A model generated the notes under the pieces. It made no database searches and was not told the DNA's origin. It worked only from the letters and a program-made list of their open reading frames with translations. A stretch of 64,000 bases of DNA from Oscillospiraceae bacterium (GTDB lineage Bacteria; Bacillota; Clostridia; Oscillospirales; Oscillospiraceae), in NCBI GenBank assembly GCA_031262405.1, contig JAISHS010000028.1:1-64000 (forward strand). Reading direction: 5' to 3'. How positions within the stretch are numbered: the first letter of the stretch is position 1; each line of letters begins with the position of its first letter. The translations under genes and the position numbers were made by a program. Positions 18,801 to 28,046 of this stretch are shown in pieces.

Positions 18801-19871
18801 AAACTTGCATACGATATAGTCCACCGCCGGTTCAAAGCAGGCGCTGGTCTTTCCGGTTACGTCGTTGGGAATCTCGTCTAGGGTATAGCCCAGGGCAAGC
18901 TTCGCCGTGACCTTCGCTATTGGATAGCCCGTCGCCTTACTCGCCAAAGCCGAGGAGCGCGAAACGCGCGGATTGACCTCGATAACCGCATAGTCGAAGC
19001 TGTCGGGGTCGAGCGCAAACTGACAGTTGCAGCCCCCGACAATGCCCAGCTCCGTTATAATATCCAGCGAAGCCGTCCGAAGCAGCTGATACTCGCGGTC
19101 GGCAAGCGTCAGAGCGGGCGCCGTGACAATGCTGTCCCCGGTGTGAATCCCCACGGGGTCAAAATTCTCCATGCTGCAAATCGCAATGACATTCCCCGCG
19201 CCGTCGCGCATAACCTCAAACTCAATTTCCTTCCAGCCAGAGATGCAGCGTTCCACCAAAATCTGCGTAATAGGGGAGAGCATAAGCCCGTTCTTCGCGA
19301 TAACCCGAAGCTCCGCTTCGTCCTGCGCCACGCCCCCGCCGCCCCCGCCGAGCGTAAAGGCAGGGCGCACAATAACGGGATAACCGATCTCATCTGCTAT
19401 CTCAAGCGCGTGCTCCAGCTCCATCGCAATCGCCGACGGCACAACCGGCTGCCCGATCTTCACCATCGTATCGCGAAACAGCTGCCTGTCCTCCGCCTTA
19501 TCAATCGCCGCCGCGCTCGTACCCAAAAGCCGCACGCCGTGCCGCTCCAGCCAGCCGTCACGAGACAGCTGCATCGCTATGGTAAGCCCCGTCTGCCCCC
19601 CGAGCGACGCGAGCAAACTGTCCGGCCTCTCCTTTTCAATCACGCGCTTGACCGTCTCGGCGGTGAGCTGCTCGAGATAAATCTCGTCGGCAAGCTGCGT
19701 ATCCGTCATAATCGTCGCGGGATTGGAATTGACGAGCACAACGTCAAGCCCCGCATCCTTCAAAACGCGGCAGGCCTGATTACCGGCATAGTCAAATTCC
19801 GCCGCCTGCCCGATAACAATCGGCCCGCTGCCGATAACCAAAACCTTCTTAATACTCTCATCTCTCGGCAT
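15834..19871 (-). CDS. carB-dapF: Fusion protein: carbamoyl-phosphate synthase large subunit (N-terminal ~1070 aa) + diaminopimelate epimerase-like domain (C-terminal ~280 aa)
   Basis: Two ATP-grasp halves ([44 protein letters not shown]), MGS allosteric domain, then in frame [17 protein letters not shown]...[16 protein letters not shown]...[17 protein letters not shown] (DapF). Confidence 0.93.
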   Translation of the reverse strand: [1345 protein letters not shown]

Positions 19872-20950
19872 TAGAGCACACCTCCGTCCATCAGAGCCGC
19901 AAAAGCGTCAAAGGCAAAGCCCGTGTCGCGCGGACCCGAGTGCGCCTCCGGGTGAAACTGCAGCGAAAAAGCCCCCAGCTCCGGATAAACCAGCCCCTCG
20001 CAGGTGCCGTCATTAAGGTTTACATAACTTACAACAGCCCCGCTTCCGGCAAGAGACTCCGCCACGACCGCATAGCCGTGGTTCTGACTGGTTATGTAAA
20101 CTTGATTCGTCTCCAGACGCTTCACCGGCTGATTGCCGCCGCGATGACCATAGCGCAGTTTTTCGGTCTTTCCACCGGCGGCAAGCGCCATAAGCTGATG
20201 CCCCAGACAAATCCCGAAAATCGGCTTCTTCCCCAAAAGCTGCGCAATCGTTTCAATGCACCCCGTGTTCTCCGCGGGATCGCCCGGCCCGTTCGAGAGC
20301 ATAATACCGTCCGGGTTTTCCGCCAAAATCTCCGCCGCTTGTGCGTCATGCGGAAACACCGTCACAGCGCACCCGCGCGCTAACAACTCGCGCTCAATCG
20401 AGCCCTTCGCCCCGTAATCAATGAGCGCCACGCGCCGGCGCACCGCGCCGTCAGCAGGGGAGAGGGTATACTTTTCCTTAGTGGAGGTCTCCGCCACAAC
20501 CCCAGTAACTGCATAGCTTTTGAGACTATCCGGCACCCCTTGCGGCCTCTCGCGGACAATCGCCGCGTTCATGACCCCCGCCTCGCGGATTATCTGCGTC
20601 AGCTCGCGTGTATCAACGCCGCAGATACCGACAACGCCCTGCTTTTTCAAAAACTCATCGAGCGTTTCCTCACAGCGAAAATTCGAAGGCTGCCTGCACC
20701 AATCGCGCACGACAACGCCCCGCGCGTGACACTTTAAGCTCTCAAAATCGCCGCTCATTATGCCATAGTTTCCGATCTGCGGAAAGGTGTGCATAATAAT
20801 CTGACCGGCATAGCTCGGGTCGGTCAGCGTCTCCACATAGCCGACGACCCCGGTAGTGAACACCAGTTCACCCAGGGTCTCGCCGGTTTTTCCGAGGGCT
20901 TCGCCCTCGAATACGCGCCCGTTCTCTAAAATTATGTAAACCGTACTCAT
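19871..20950 (-). CDS. carA: Carbamoyl-phosphate synthase small subunit
   Basis: GPGDPAENTGCIE, FGICLGHQLMALAAGGKT (GATase class I), FSLQFHPEAHSGPRDT. Confidence 0.97.
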   Translation of the reverse strand: MSTVYIILENGRVFEGEALGKTGETLGELVFTTGVVGYVETLTDPSYAGQIIMHTFPQIGNYGIMSGDFESLKCHARGVVVRDWCRQPSNFRCEETLDEFLKKQGVVGICGVDTRELTQIIREAGVMNAAIVRERPQGVPDSLKSYAVTGVVAETSTKEKYTLSPADGAVRRRVALIDYGAKGSIERELLARGCAVTVFPHDAQAAEILAENPDGIMLSNGPGDPAENTGCIETIAQLLGKKPIFGICLGHQLMALAAGGKTEKLRYGHRGGNQPVKRLETNQVYITSQNHGYAVVAESLAGSGAVVSYVNLNDGTCEGLVYPELGAFSLQFHPEAHSGPRDTGFAFDAFAALMDGGVL

Positions 20951-21861
20951 TCAGCTGAACCGCCCATCAGCTTCACCATAACCGCTTTCTGAACATGAAG
21001 CCGGTTTTCCGCCTCGTCGAAGATTTCATCCGCGTGCGCCTCAAAAACCTCGTTTGTAATCTCCTCGCCCCGATGCGCGGGCAGGCAGTGCTGAACCATG
21101 GCGTCCGGGTGCGCCTGATTCATTACTTTATCGTCCACACAGAAGCCCTCAAAGGCCTTCATGCGAAGAGCGGCCTCCTTCTCCTGACCCATAGACGCCC
21201 AGACGTCGGTATAGACGACGTCGGCGCCCGCTGCTGCGGCGAGAGGGTCCTGCGTGCAGACAAAGCTGCCGTTCGCGTGCGCCCACTGCATGAGAGCTGA
21301 GTCCGGCTTATAATCCGCAGGACAGGCGACAGCTACGCTCATACCGCTCTTGATTCCGCCGACGATGAGGCTGTTTGCCATGTTGTTGCCGTCGCCGATG
21401 TAACAGAGCTTCAGCCCCTTGAGATAGCCCTTGCGCTCGCGAATCGTCATGAGATCGGCAAGCACCTGACAGGGGTGACAGAAATCGGTCAGCCCGTTGA
21501 TAATCGGAATGCTTCCGAACTTGGCAAAGTCCTCAACCTCCTGCTGGGCAAAGGTGCGTATCATAATGCCGTCCAGATAGCGCGAGAGCACCCTCGCCGT
21601 GTCCTGCACCGGTTCCCCGCGCCCGATTTGAAGGTCGTTTGAGGAGAGGAAGAGCGCGTTTCCGCCGAGCTGATACATCCCCGCCTCAAAGCTCACGCGT
21701 GTGCGCGTCGAGCTCTTCTGAAAAATCATGCCCAGGGTCTTACCCTTGAGATAGTGGTGGGTCAGACCGTTTTTCTTGTCATATTTGAGCTGGTCGGCGA
21801 GATTTAAAATGTCCGTCAGCTCCTGCGCGGAGAGGTCATAGAGCTTGAGCAGATGCTTCAT
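20947..21861 (-). CDS. argF: Ornithine carbamoyltransferase
   Basis: FQKSSTRTRVSFEAGM, DFCHPCQVLAD, HCLPAHRGEEI. Confidence 0.97.
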   Translation of the reverse strand: MKHLLKLYDLSAQELTDILNLADQLKYDKKNGLTHHYLKGKTLGMIFQKSSTRTRVSFEAGMYQLGGNALFLSSNDLQIGRGEPVQDTARVLSRYLDGIMIRTFAQQEVEDFAKFGSIPIINGLTDFCHPCQVLADLMTIRERKGYLKGLKLCYIGDGNNMANSLIVGGIKSGMSVAVACPADYKPDSALMQWAHANGSFVCTQDPLAAAAGADVVYTDVWASMGQEKEAALRMKAFEGFCVDDKVMNQAHPDAMVQHCLPAHRGEEITNEVFEAHADEIFDEAENRLHVQKAVMVKLMGGSAE

Positions 21862-23018
21862 TTTGAAATTACCTCCAATAGTATTGTCAGAGCCTTATTG
21901 AGCTCCTCATAGCTGATATTCAGCGGCGGCAGCAGCCGCACCTTCTTCTTCGCGGTCAGAACGATCACGCCCTTTTCCAAACATTCGCTCACAATTTCCC
22001 CCGCGTCGCGCTCGGTCTCAATGCCCAGCATAAGCCCCAGACCCGAGACGCCCTTGACCCCCTGCGCGCTGTCAAGCGTGCGGCGGATATGTATGCCCTT
22101 TTGCGCAACCTCATTCATGAGCTTGTCGTCGAGCCTCGAGAGAATACTCACAGCCCCCGCCGCGCAGACGGGGTTTCCCCCGAAGGTCGAGCCGTGAGTC
22201 CCGGCGGAGAGAGTGTCCTTAACCTTCTCGCCCAGCAGGCAGGCTCCGAAGGGCAGCCCACCCGCTAAGCCCTTGGCGGTCGTGACGATATCCGGCGTTA
22301 GGCCGAACTGCATATAGGCATAGAGACTGCCCGTTCTGCCGTTACCGGTCTGAACCTCGTCTACAATGAGAAGAAGGTCCCGCTGGATGCTGAGCTTCTG
22401 CGCGTGTGCCAGATATTCCGCATCCAGCGTCCGAACCCCGCCCTCGCCTTGAACAATTTCGAGCATAACAGCGCAGACAGTTTCGTCACAGGCGGCGTCA
22501 AGCGCGTTGGAGTCATTCGGCGAGGCGTACTTAAACCCATCCAAAAACGGACCGAAGTGTACGTGCAGGCTCTCTTGACCGGTGGCGGTCAGCGTCGCCA
22601 TTGTCCGTCCGTGAAAACTGCCCTCCAGCGTTATAATAGTGTGCCGCCCCTCGCCGTATTTGTCGTGCGAATACTTACGCGCGGCCTTAATGGCGCACTC
22701 GTTTGCCTCCGCGCCGGAGTTTCCGAAAAAGACCTTTTTCAGCCCCGTCCTCTCGCAGAGTTTTTCTGCCAGAACCGCCTGCGGCTGCGTGTAATAGAGG
22801 TTCGAGATGTGCTGGAGCTTACCCAGCTGCTCCGTCACCGCCGCCCTCCAAGCCTCATCGCAGGCTCCGAAGGCGTTTACGGCGATGCCCGCGCCGAGGT
22901 CTATGTACTCGCGCCCGTTCTCATCCACGATCGTCGCACCGTGGCCGGAGATTGCCACCAGCGACGCTCTTTTATAAGTGTTTGCAATGTACTCACTGTC
23001 AAGTGTTTTAATATCCAT
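21858..23018 (-). CDS. argD: Acetylornithine aminotransferase
   Basis: VFFGNSGAEANE, LLIVDEVQTGNGRTG, TTAKGLAGGLPFGA; start set to ATG 23018 (MDIKTL). Confidence 0.95.
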   Translation of the reverse strand: MDIKTLDSEYIANTYKRASLVAISGHGATIVDENGREYIDLGAGIAVNAFGACDEAWRAAVTEQLGKLQHISNLYYTQPQAVLAEKLCERTGLKKVFFGNSGAEANECAIKAARKYSHDKYGEGRHTIITLEGSFHGRTMATLTATGQESLHVHFGPFLDGFKYASPNDSNALDAACDETVCAVMLEIVQGEGGVRTLDAEYLAHAQKLSIQRDLLLIVDEVQTGNGRTGSLYAYMQFGLTPDIVTTAKGLAGGLPFGACLLGEKVKDTLSAGTHGSTFGGNPVCAAGAVSILSRLDDKLMNEVAQKGIHIRRTLDSAQGVKGVSGLGLMLGIETERDAGEIVSECLEKGVIVLTAKKKVRLLPPLNISYEELNKALTILLEVISK

Positions 23019-23059
23019 ATGTGCCTCCAATTGAGAATTGAGAATTATTTTCGCCGGAA

Positions 23060-23920
23060 TTATCCATGGAACATGGTTCCCACGCCGGAATCGGTTAAGG
23101 TTTCGATCAAAATCGAGTGCGGAATACGGCCGTCGATTATAAACACGCGCTTGACGCCGCGCCTTATCGCCTCGCAGCAGCACTCCGCCTTGGGAATCAT
23201 CCCGCCGGAGATCACGCCCTCGCGTATGAGAGAGGCAACCTCGCTCACGTTCACGACGGGAATGAGAGTGTCCGGATTATTCGGGTCGCGCAGAATGCCC
23301 TTCGTGTCCGTCATGGAGATTAGGCTCTCCGCATGGAGAGTTCCGGCAAGGCGGCTGGCGGCGGTGTCGGCGTTCACATTGTAGCAGTGCCCGGTGCTGT
23401 CGGCGGCGACGGTGGATATGACGGGGATATAGCCCTTGTCCAAAACGTCAAAAATCGCCTGCGGATTTACAGAGGCAATCTCGCCGACATAGCCCAGGCA
23501 GTCACTTAGCCGCCGCGCCTCCAGCATACCCGCATCCATACCGGAAAGCCCTATCGCCCTGCCGCCCAGAGTGCCGATGAGCGCGACAAGGCTCTTGTTG
23601 ATCTTTCCCGCCAGAACCATCTGAACAACCTCGCTCGTCTCCTCGTCGGTGACGCGCAGCCCGTCTTTAAATTCCGGCTGCTTGCCGATTTTACCCAGCA
23701 GCTCGTTAATCTCCGGCCCGCCGCCGTGCACCAGAACAACCTTCACGCCGATGAGCGAGAGCAGCACAATGTCGCCCATGACGGCTCTTCGGCTCTCGTC
23801 GCTTATCATGGCGTTCCCGCCGTACTTTACGACGACAATCTTGCCGTTATACTTTTGAATATAGGGCAGTGCCTCAATGAGAACCTTCGCCCTCTGCAAG
23901 TTAGAAATCTTCTCGTCCAT
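23060..23920 (-). CDS. argB: Acetylglutamate kinase
   Basis: VVKYGGNAM, VLVHGGGPEIN, SGGMIPKAE. Confidence 0.96.
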   Translation of the reverse strand: MDEKISNLQRAKVLIEALPYIQKYNGKIVVVKYGGNAMISDESRRAVMGDIVLLSLIGVKVVLVHGGGPEINELLGKIGKQPEFKDGLRVTDEETSEVVQMVLAGKINKSLVALIGTLGGRAIGLSGMDAGMLEARRLSDCLGYVGEIASVNPQAIFDVLDKGYIPVISTVAADSTGHCYNVNADTAASRLAGTLHAESLISMTDTKGILRDPNNPDTLIPVVNVSEVASLIREGVISGGMIPKAECCCEAIRRGVKRVFIIDGRIPHSILIETLTDSGVGTMFHG

Positions 23921-23969
23921 AATATTTCCCTTATATCTATTATCTAATATCTCTTATCTCTTATCTGCC

Positions 23970-25178
23970 CTACGTCCGGTAGTCTCCGTTAATCTTCACA
24001 TAGTCATAGGTCAGATCGCAGCCATAGGCCGTCGCACACTCAGCTCCGTCGCCGAGAGAAACGTCTATCACAATCTCGTCCGCCGAGAGGACGGTTTTGG
24101 CTACTTCCTCCGAAAACTCGATCCCCGCGCCGTTTTCACAGACAGAAATCTCGCCCGCGCCGGAGATGAATTTCACTGCCACCTTATTGACGTCCGTCTC
24201 CGCCCCGGCATAGCCGATGGCGCAGAGCACCCGCCCCCAGTTGGCGTCCGAGCCGAACATCGCGGTCTTGACCAGGGGAGAGCAGATGACGGCTTTGGCA
24301 ATCGCCTTGGCGTCCTCCTTCGTCTTCGCGCCTGAGACGCGGCATTCGAGCAGCTTCGTCGCGCCCTCGCCGTCCTTGGCCATCTCGCGGGTGAGCTGAG
24401 TGCAAACCGCCCTCAGCGCCGCGAGAAACTCGTCGAAGTCCTCACCCTCGCTCGTTATCTCGGGATTGCCCGCCAGACCGTTTGCGAGAATCAGAAGAGT
24501 GTCGTTGGTAGAGGTGTCGCGGTCGATGCTGAGCATATTGAAGCTCTCGCCCGTCGCCGCCTTGAGCGCCTTTTGCAGGAGTGGGGGCGAAATCGCGGCG
24601 TCCGTGGTGACAAAGGCTAGCATCGTCGCCATATTCGGGTGAATCATGCCGCTGCCCTTGGCGATAGCGCCCATTTTGACCGTTTTATTGCCGATTTCAA
24701 ACGAGACCGCCGTCTCCTTCTTGACAGTGTCGGTGGTCATAATGGCCTCCGCCGCGTCGGAGCTGTTGTCTCCCAGCTCTGAGAGCAGCTGCGGCATCCC
24801 GTCTATAATCGGGTCAAGGGATAGGGTTTGACCGATAACCCCCGTGGACGCCACGGCGACGTCATTAGCGTCGATACCGAGATAGGACTCTACTAAGCGG
24901 CACATTCCCTCTGCAATCTCAATGCCATTGGCGTTGCAGGTGTTGGCGTTGCCGCTGTTTGCGATTATGGCGCGCGCATAGCCGTCGGCAATGTTCTTTT
25001 GCGTGACGATAACCGGCGCGCCTTTTACTAGATTTTGTGTATAAACCCCGGCGCAGGCGGCTTTTGTCTGACTCACGATAAGCGCCAGATCCCGCTTGCC
25101 CTTCCGCCGAATCCCACAGGCAATCCCCGCCGCGGCAAAACCCTTCGGCGCACACACCCCACCTTTTATATGTTCCAT
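23970..25178 (-). CDS. argJ: Bifunctional glutamate N-acetyltransferase / amino-acid acetyltransferase
   Basis: KGSGMIHPNMATMLAF (ATMLA cleavage site), GSDANWGRVLCAIGY. Confidence 0.97.
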   Translation of the reverse strand: MEHIKGGVCAPKGFAAAGIACGIRRKGKRDLALIVSQTKAACAGVYTQNLVKGAPVIVTQKNIADGYARAIIANSGNANTCNANGIEIAEGMCRLVESYLGIDANDVAVASTGVIGQTLSLDPIIDGMPQLLSELGDNSSDAAEAIMTTDTVKKETAVSFEIGNKTVKMGAIAKGSGMIHPNMATMLAFVTTDAAISPPLLQKALKAATGESFNMLSIDRDTSTNDTLLILANGLAGNPEITSEGEDFDEFLAALRAVCTQLTREMAKDGEGATKLLECRVSGAKTKEDAKAIAKAVICSPLVKTAMFGSDANWGRVLCAIGYAGAETDVNKVAVKFISGAGEISVCENGAGIEFSEEVAKTVLSADEIVIDVSLGDGAECATAYGCDLTYDYVKINGDYRT

Positions 25179-25287
25179 AAGTTATTCCCCTTTAAAAATC
25201 GCTACGCGATTTAATAAGTCGCGCGTTTCTCGCGCTTTGTTATTGCAGACCGCTGCGGCGGCTATGCCCCAAACAACATTTAGTTAT

Positions 25288-26217
25288 CTAAACGCACAAA
25301 CCCGTTTCGTCCGCTAACCCATTCATTATATTAAAACACTGTATCGCACTTCCCGATGCGCCCTTGCCTAGGTTGTCGAAGAGCGCGGTGAGGACAAAGC
25401 GCGAGTCCCCGCCTGTGACATAGATTCTCATATCGTCGCGCCCGCTCATGGAATTTGCATAGAGCGCGCCCGGCTCCTCATCTATAACCCGAACAAGCCC
25501 GCCGTCGGAATAGTGTTTTCGGAAAACCCCGCGCAAATCATTTATTTCAATCGTCGCCGTAAGCTGCGCGGAGCTTAGCGGCACCGAGACCGCCATTCCC
25601 GCGTAATAGTCACCCACCACCGGCAGGAACACCGGCGCGGCAGTCAGCCCCGAGTGTTTTGCCATCTCCGGCAGGTGCTTGTGGCTCTGCCCCAGTGCAT
25701 AGAGAAACGAGCTGTCAAGCTCTAAAGCGCGCTCTTGAGCCTCATACTGCGCGATCATCCTCTTCCCCCCGCCGCTGTAACCGGTGAGCGACGTGCAGGA
25801 GAGCACCGCGCCCGGCGCAAGCAGCCCCGCATCCACTAGCGGGCGCGTTAGAGCTAAAAAACCGCTTGCGTGACAGCCGGGATTCGCCACTCGTCGGGAT
25901 GCGGCAATCGCCTCGCGGTAAGCCCTCGACAGCTCGGGAAAACCATAGTCCCAGCCGTCCGAAACGCGATGCGCGGTGGAGGCGTCGATAATCCGGCAGG
26001 GCAGCTCTTTCGCAAGCTCCGCCAGCTCAAGGGCAGCTGAGTCCGGCAGACAGAAAAAGCAAAAATCCGCCTGCACCATCTTGCGTAAAAGCTCGCCCGT
26101 ATCCTTGCGAAGCGCCTCGTCAATATTCAGCAGCTGCACGTCGCGCCTCTTTCCGAGCCGCTCCGCGAGCCTCAGACCCGTCGTACCCTCGCCGCCCGCA
26201 ATAAAAACCTTCGTCAT
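25288..26217 (-). CDS. argC: N-acetyl-gamma-glutamyl-phosphate reductase (short type-2 form)
   Basis: VFIAGGEGTTGLRL, VANPGCHASGF active-site Cys; start set to ATG 26217. Confidence 0.92.
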   Translation of the reverse strand: MTKVFIAGGEGTTGLRLAERLGKRRDVQLLNIDEALRKDTGELLRKMVQADFCFFCLPDSAALELAELAKELPCRIIDASTAHRVSDGWDYGFPELSRAYREAIAASRRVANPGCHASGFLALTRPLVDAGLLAPGAVLSCTSLTGYSGGGKRMIAQYEAQERALELDSSFLYALGQSHKHLPEMAKHSGLTAAPVFLPVVGDYYAGMAVSVPLSSAQLTATIEINDLRGVFRKHYSDGGLVRVIDEEPGALYANSMSGRDDMRIYVTGGDSRFVLTALFDNLGKGASGSAIQCFNIMNGLADETGLCV

Positions 26218-26292
26218 ATCCGCCCACCAAATCTTAATTACCGCTAAACCGCGCCGCCCGCGTCTCGTGCGCCGTCCAAGCATTCACGCAGT

Positions 26293-26310
26293 AATGAATA
26301 AATATTCATT
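26293..26310. promoter_or_regulatory. ARG box (ArgR/AhrC operator), perfect
   Basis: AATGAATAAATATTCATT matches the E. coli-type consensus wnTGAATwwwwATTCAnw. Confidence 0.85.
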
Positions 26311-26366
26311 ATACTCATACTGTTAATGTATATAATACATCACAAGCCCCTAAATTGCAAGCAAAT

Positions 26367-26384
26367 ACTGAATAAATATTTGCT
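26367..26384. promoter_or_regulatory. Second, imperfect ARG box
   Basis: ACTGAATAAATATTTGCT, inside the longer inverted repeat GCAAATA...TATTTGC. Confidence 0.6.
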
Positions 26385-26475
26385 GAAATTTTCCACCCAT
26401 CTCATCTTGTTTCGTGCAATTCCACAAAACCACCACACACTATACAGCAAAAACCCCAAAGGGTCAAGCCCGTGG

Positions 26476-26507
26476 AAAGGAGCTGCAGCAAGCGCCACAG
26501 CTCCTTT
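26476..26507. terminator. Inverted repeat AAAGGAGCTG-N12-CAGCTCCTTT
   Basis: Perfect 10-bp arms between the NlpC/P60 gene and the arg promoter. Confidence 0.5.
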
Positions 26508-26561
26508 AATGGATAATGAATAGTGAAGAATGAATAATTGCAGAGTGTCGCTTCGCGACAC
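26508..26561. repeat. Heptamer-like tandem array followed by GTGTCGC-TTC-GCGACAC hairpin
   Basis: ATAATGA ATAGTGA AGAATGA ATAATTG then perfect 7-bp stem. Confidence 0.6.
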
Positions 26562-26565
26562 AAAC

Positions 26566-27486
26566 CTATATTATCCTTCTCGCTCCTACATAATGATTGG
26601 TGTAATAAGTGCTGTCGAGGCGGCTTATAATCACCTTCCCCGAGCCGGAGCTGGCGTGTATAAACTGCCCATCCCCGACATAAATCCCCACGTGCCCGAT
26701 ACCCGGTGAGGAGTTGGTGAAAAACACCAAGTCGCCCAATTGCAAATTCGCCTTATCGACACTCACGCCGTTGTCATACAGCGTCGCCGCCGTGCGATTC
26801 GTCGAATAGCCGTGCTGTTTATAGACGTAATACACAAGCCCCGAGCAATCGAAGCCGTCCGGCGAGGTGCCCGCCCAAACATAGGGCACGCCCAAATACT
26901 GCATCGCCGTATCGACAATCGCCTGCCCCGTCGAGCTTCCCGTACCCGGATTCGGCGCAGGCGCCGGAGCCGGCGCAACATAGCCGACATCGTTAAGCTC
27001 CGCCCAACCGTCGTTGAGCGCAAAATAATCGCTGCGCACATAACCCGTGACGCCGTTATAGACAACCTTATACCAATCGCGGGCAACCCCCGCAACCGTC
27101 ATCCGCGTCCGATTATTATATGTACCCAAAATGCTCGAGGACGTACTCGGTCCGCTTCTCATCCGAACAGAGCTGCCGCGTATCGTACCCCAGCCAAAGT
27201 CGCCGTCAACGGTCTCTTGAAACCTGAGATAGCTGCCGTTAACATAGCCCACGGTGCCCTTGTAAACTACCTTATACCAGCCATTGTCGAGCTTTCCTGC
27301 GACCACAACGTCCGTGCCGCCCGGAAGCGAGGTGATAATACGAGAGGAGGCGTTGGATTCCGCTCTGAAATTAAGTAAAGTTGCCGTAACCTCCGCACCG
27401 CCTATGCTGGCGGCCTGCGCCGCGCCAATGAGCAGCGTCGCGCACAAAAATGTCATTACTACTGTCTTGAGGGTCTTGGATTTCAT
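26566..27486 (-). CDS. Secreted NlpC/P60 endopeptidase with two SH3b domains
   Basis: Signal peptide, two SH3b repeats (VTATLLNFRAESNASSRIIT / GSSVRMRSGPSTSSSILGT), PYVWAGTSPDGFDCSGLVYYV, GIGHVGIYVGDGQFIHA. Confidence 0.95.
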   Translation of the reverse strand: MKSKTLKTVVMTFLCATLLIGAAQAASIGGAEVTATLLNFRAESNASSRIITSLPGGTDVVVAGKLDNGWYKVVYKGTVGYVNGSYLRFQETVDGDFGWGTIRGSSVRMRSGPSTSSSILGTYNNRTRMTVAGVARDWYKVVYNGVTGYVRSDYFALNDGWAELNDVGYVAPAPAPAPNPGTGSSTGQAIVDTAMQYLGVPYVWAGTSPDGFDCSGLVYYVYKQHGYSTNRTAATLYDNGVSVDKANLQLGDLVFFTNSSPGIGHVGIYVGDGQFIHASSGSGKVIISRLDSTYYTNHYVGARRII

Positions 27487-27549
27487 AGGATTCTCCCTTG
27501 CGGGGCTCTTGGAAAAGCAATGAAGCGCGTGAAAAAATCTGCTGCCTTC

Positions 27550-27840
27550 CTATTGCGAGAGGGCGCGATTCAGCCAAACAGAAGCCACATCCATCGCCGT
27601 ATACAAGCTGTCCTTCTCGGTCTTCTTGACAATACGGTCGCGGCTTTTAAGATCAGGATGCGTCAGCTGAAGCTGCACAGAGACCTTCGTCGCCACGTCC
27701 ATGTCCTTGACCGCCTTGGATTCAAGAATTTGAAGAAGAATTATATACTTGTCGGCCATGCTGCCGTAATAGATCATATTGTCCTTACGGCGAAGCTGGT
27801 GTCCCTTATACTCAAGAGCCGCTTTTTTTTCTGCTGCCAT
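27550..27840 (-). CDS. Conserved hypothetical protein
   Basis: MAAEKKAALEYKGHQLRRKDNMIYYG...; plausible soluble protein in an intergenic slot without competing ORF. Confidence 0.65.
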   Translation of the reverse strand: MAAEKKAALEYKGHQLRRKDNMIYYGSMADKYIILLQILESKAVKDMDVATKVSVQLQLTHPDLKSRDRIVKKTEKDSLYTAMDVASVWLNRALSQ

Positions 27841-28046
27841 GCCATTCATTCCTTTCATCTGTCATGGACAAGCAGCCACAACGTAACCAAATTGTAACAC
27901 ATTGTTTCCTACTTGTCAACTTTTTTAAATTATTCTTGTTTCGGGAGTTTATGGAAAGCGAAAATTTGTCAATTATAACGCCTAAACAACACTAAAATGT
28001 TTAAAAAACGAATTTCAAATTTTTGAATTTTTAGCAAAAATTTCTT

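Noticed and set aside
22404-23384. 326-aa plus-strand ORF
   Set aside because: Antisense across argD and argB; low-complexity, no motifs.
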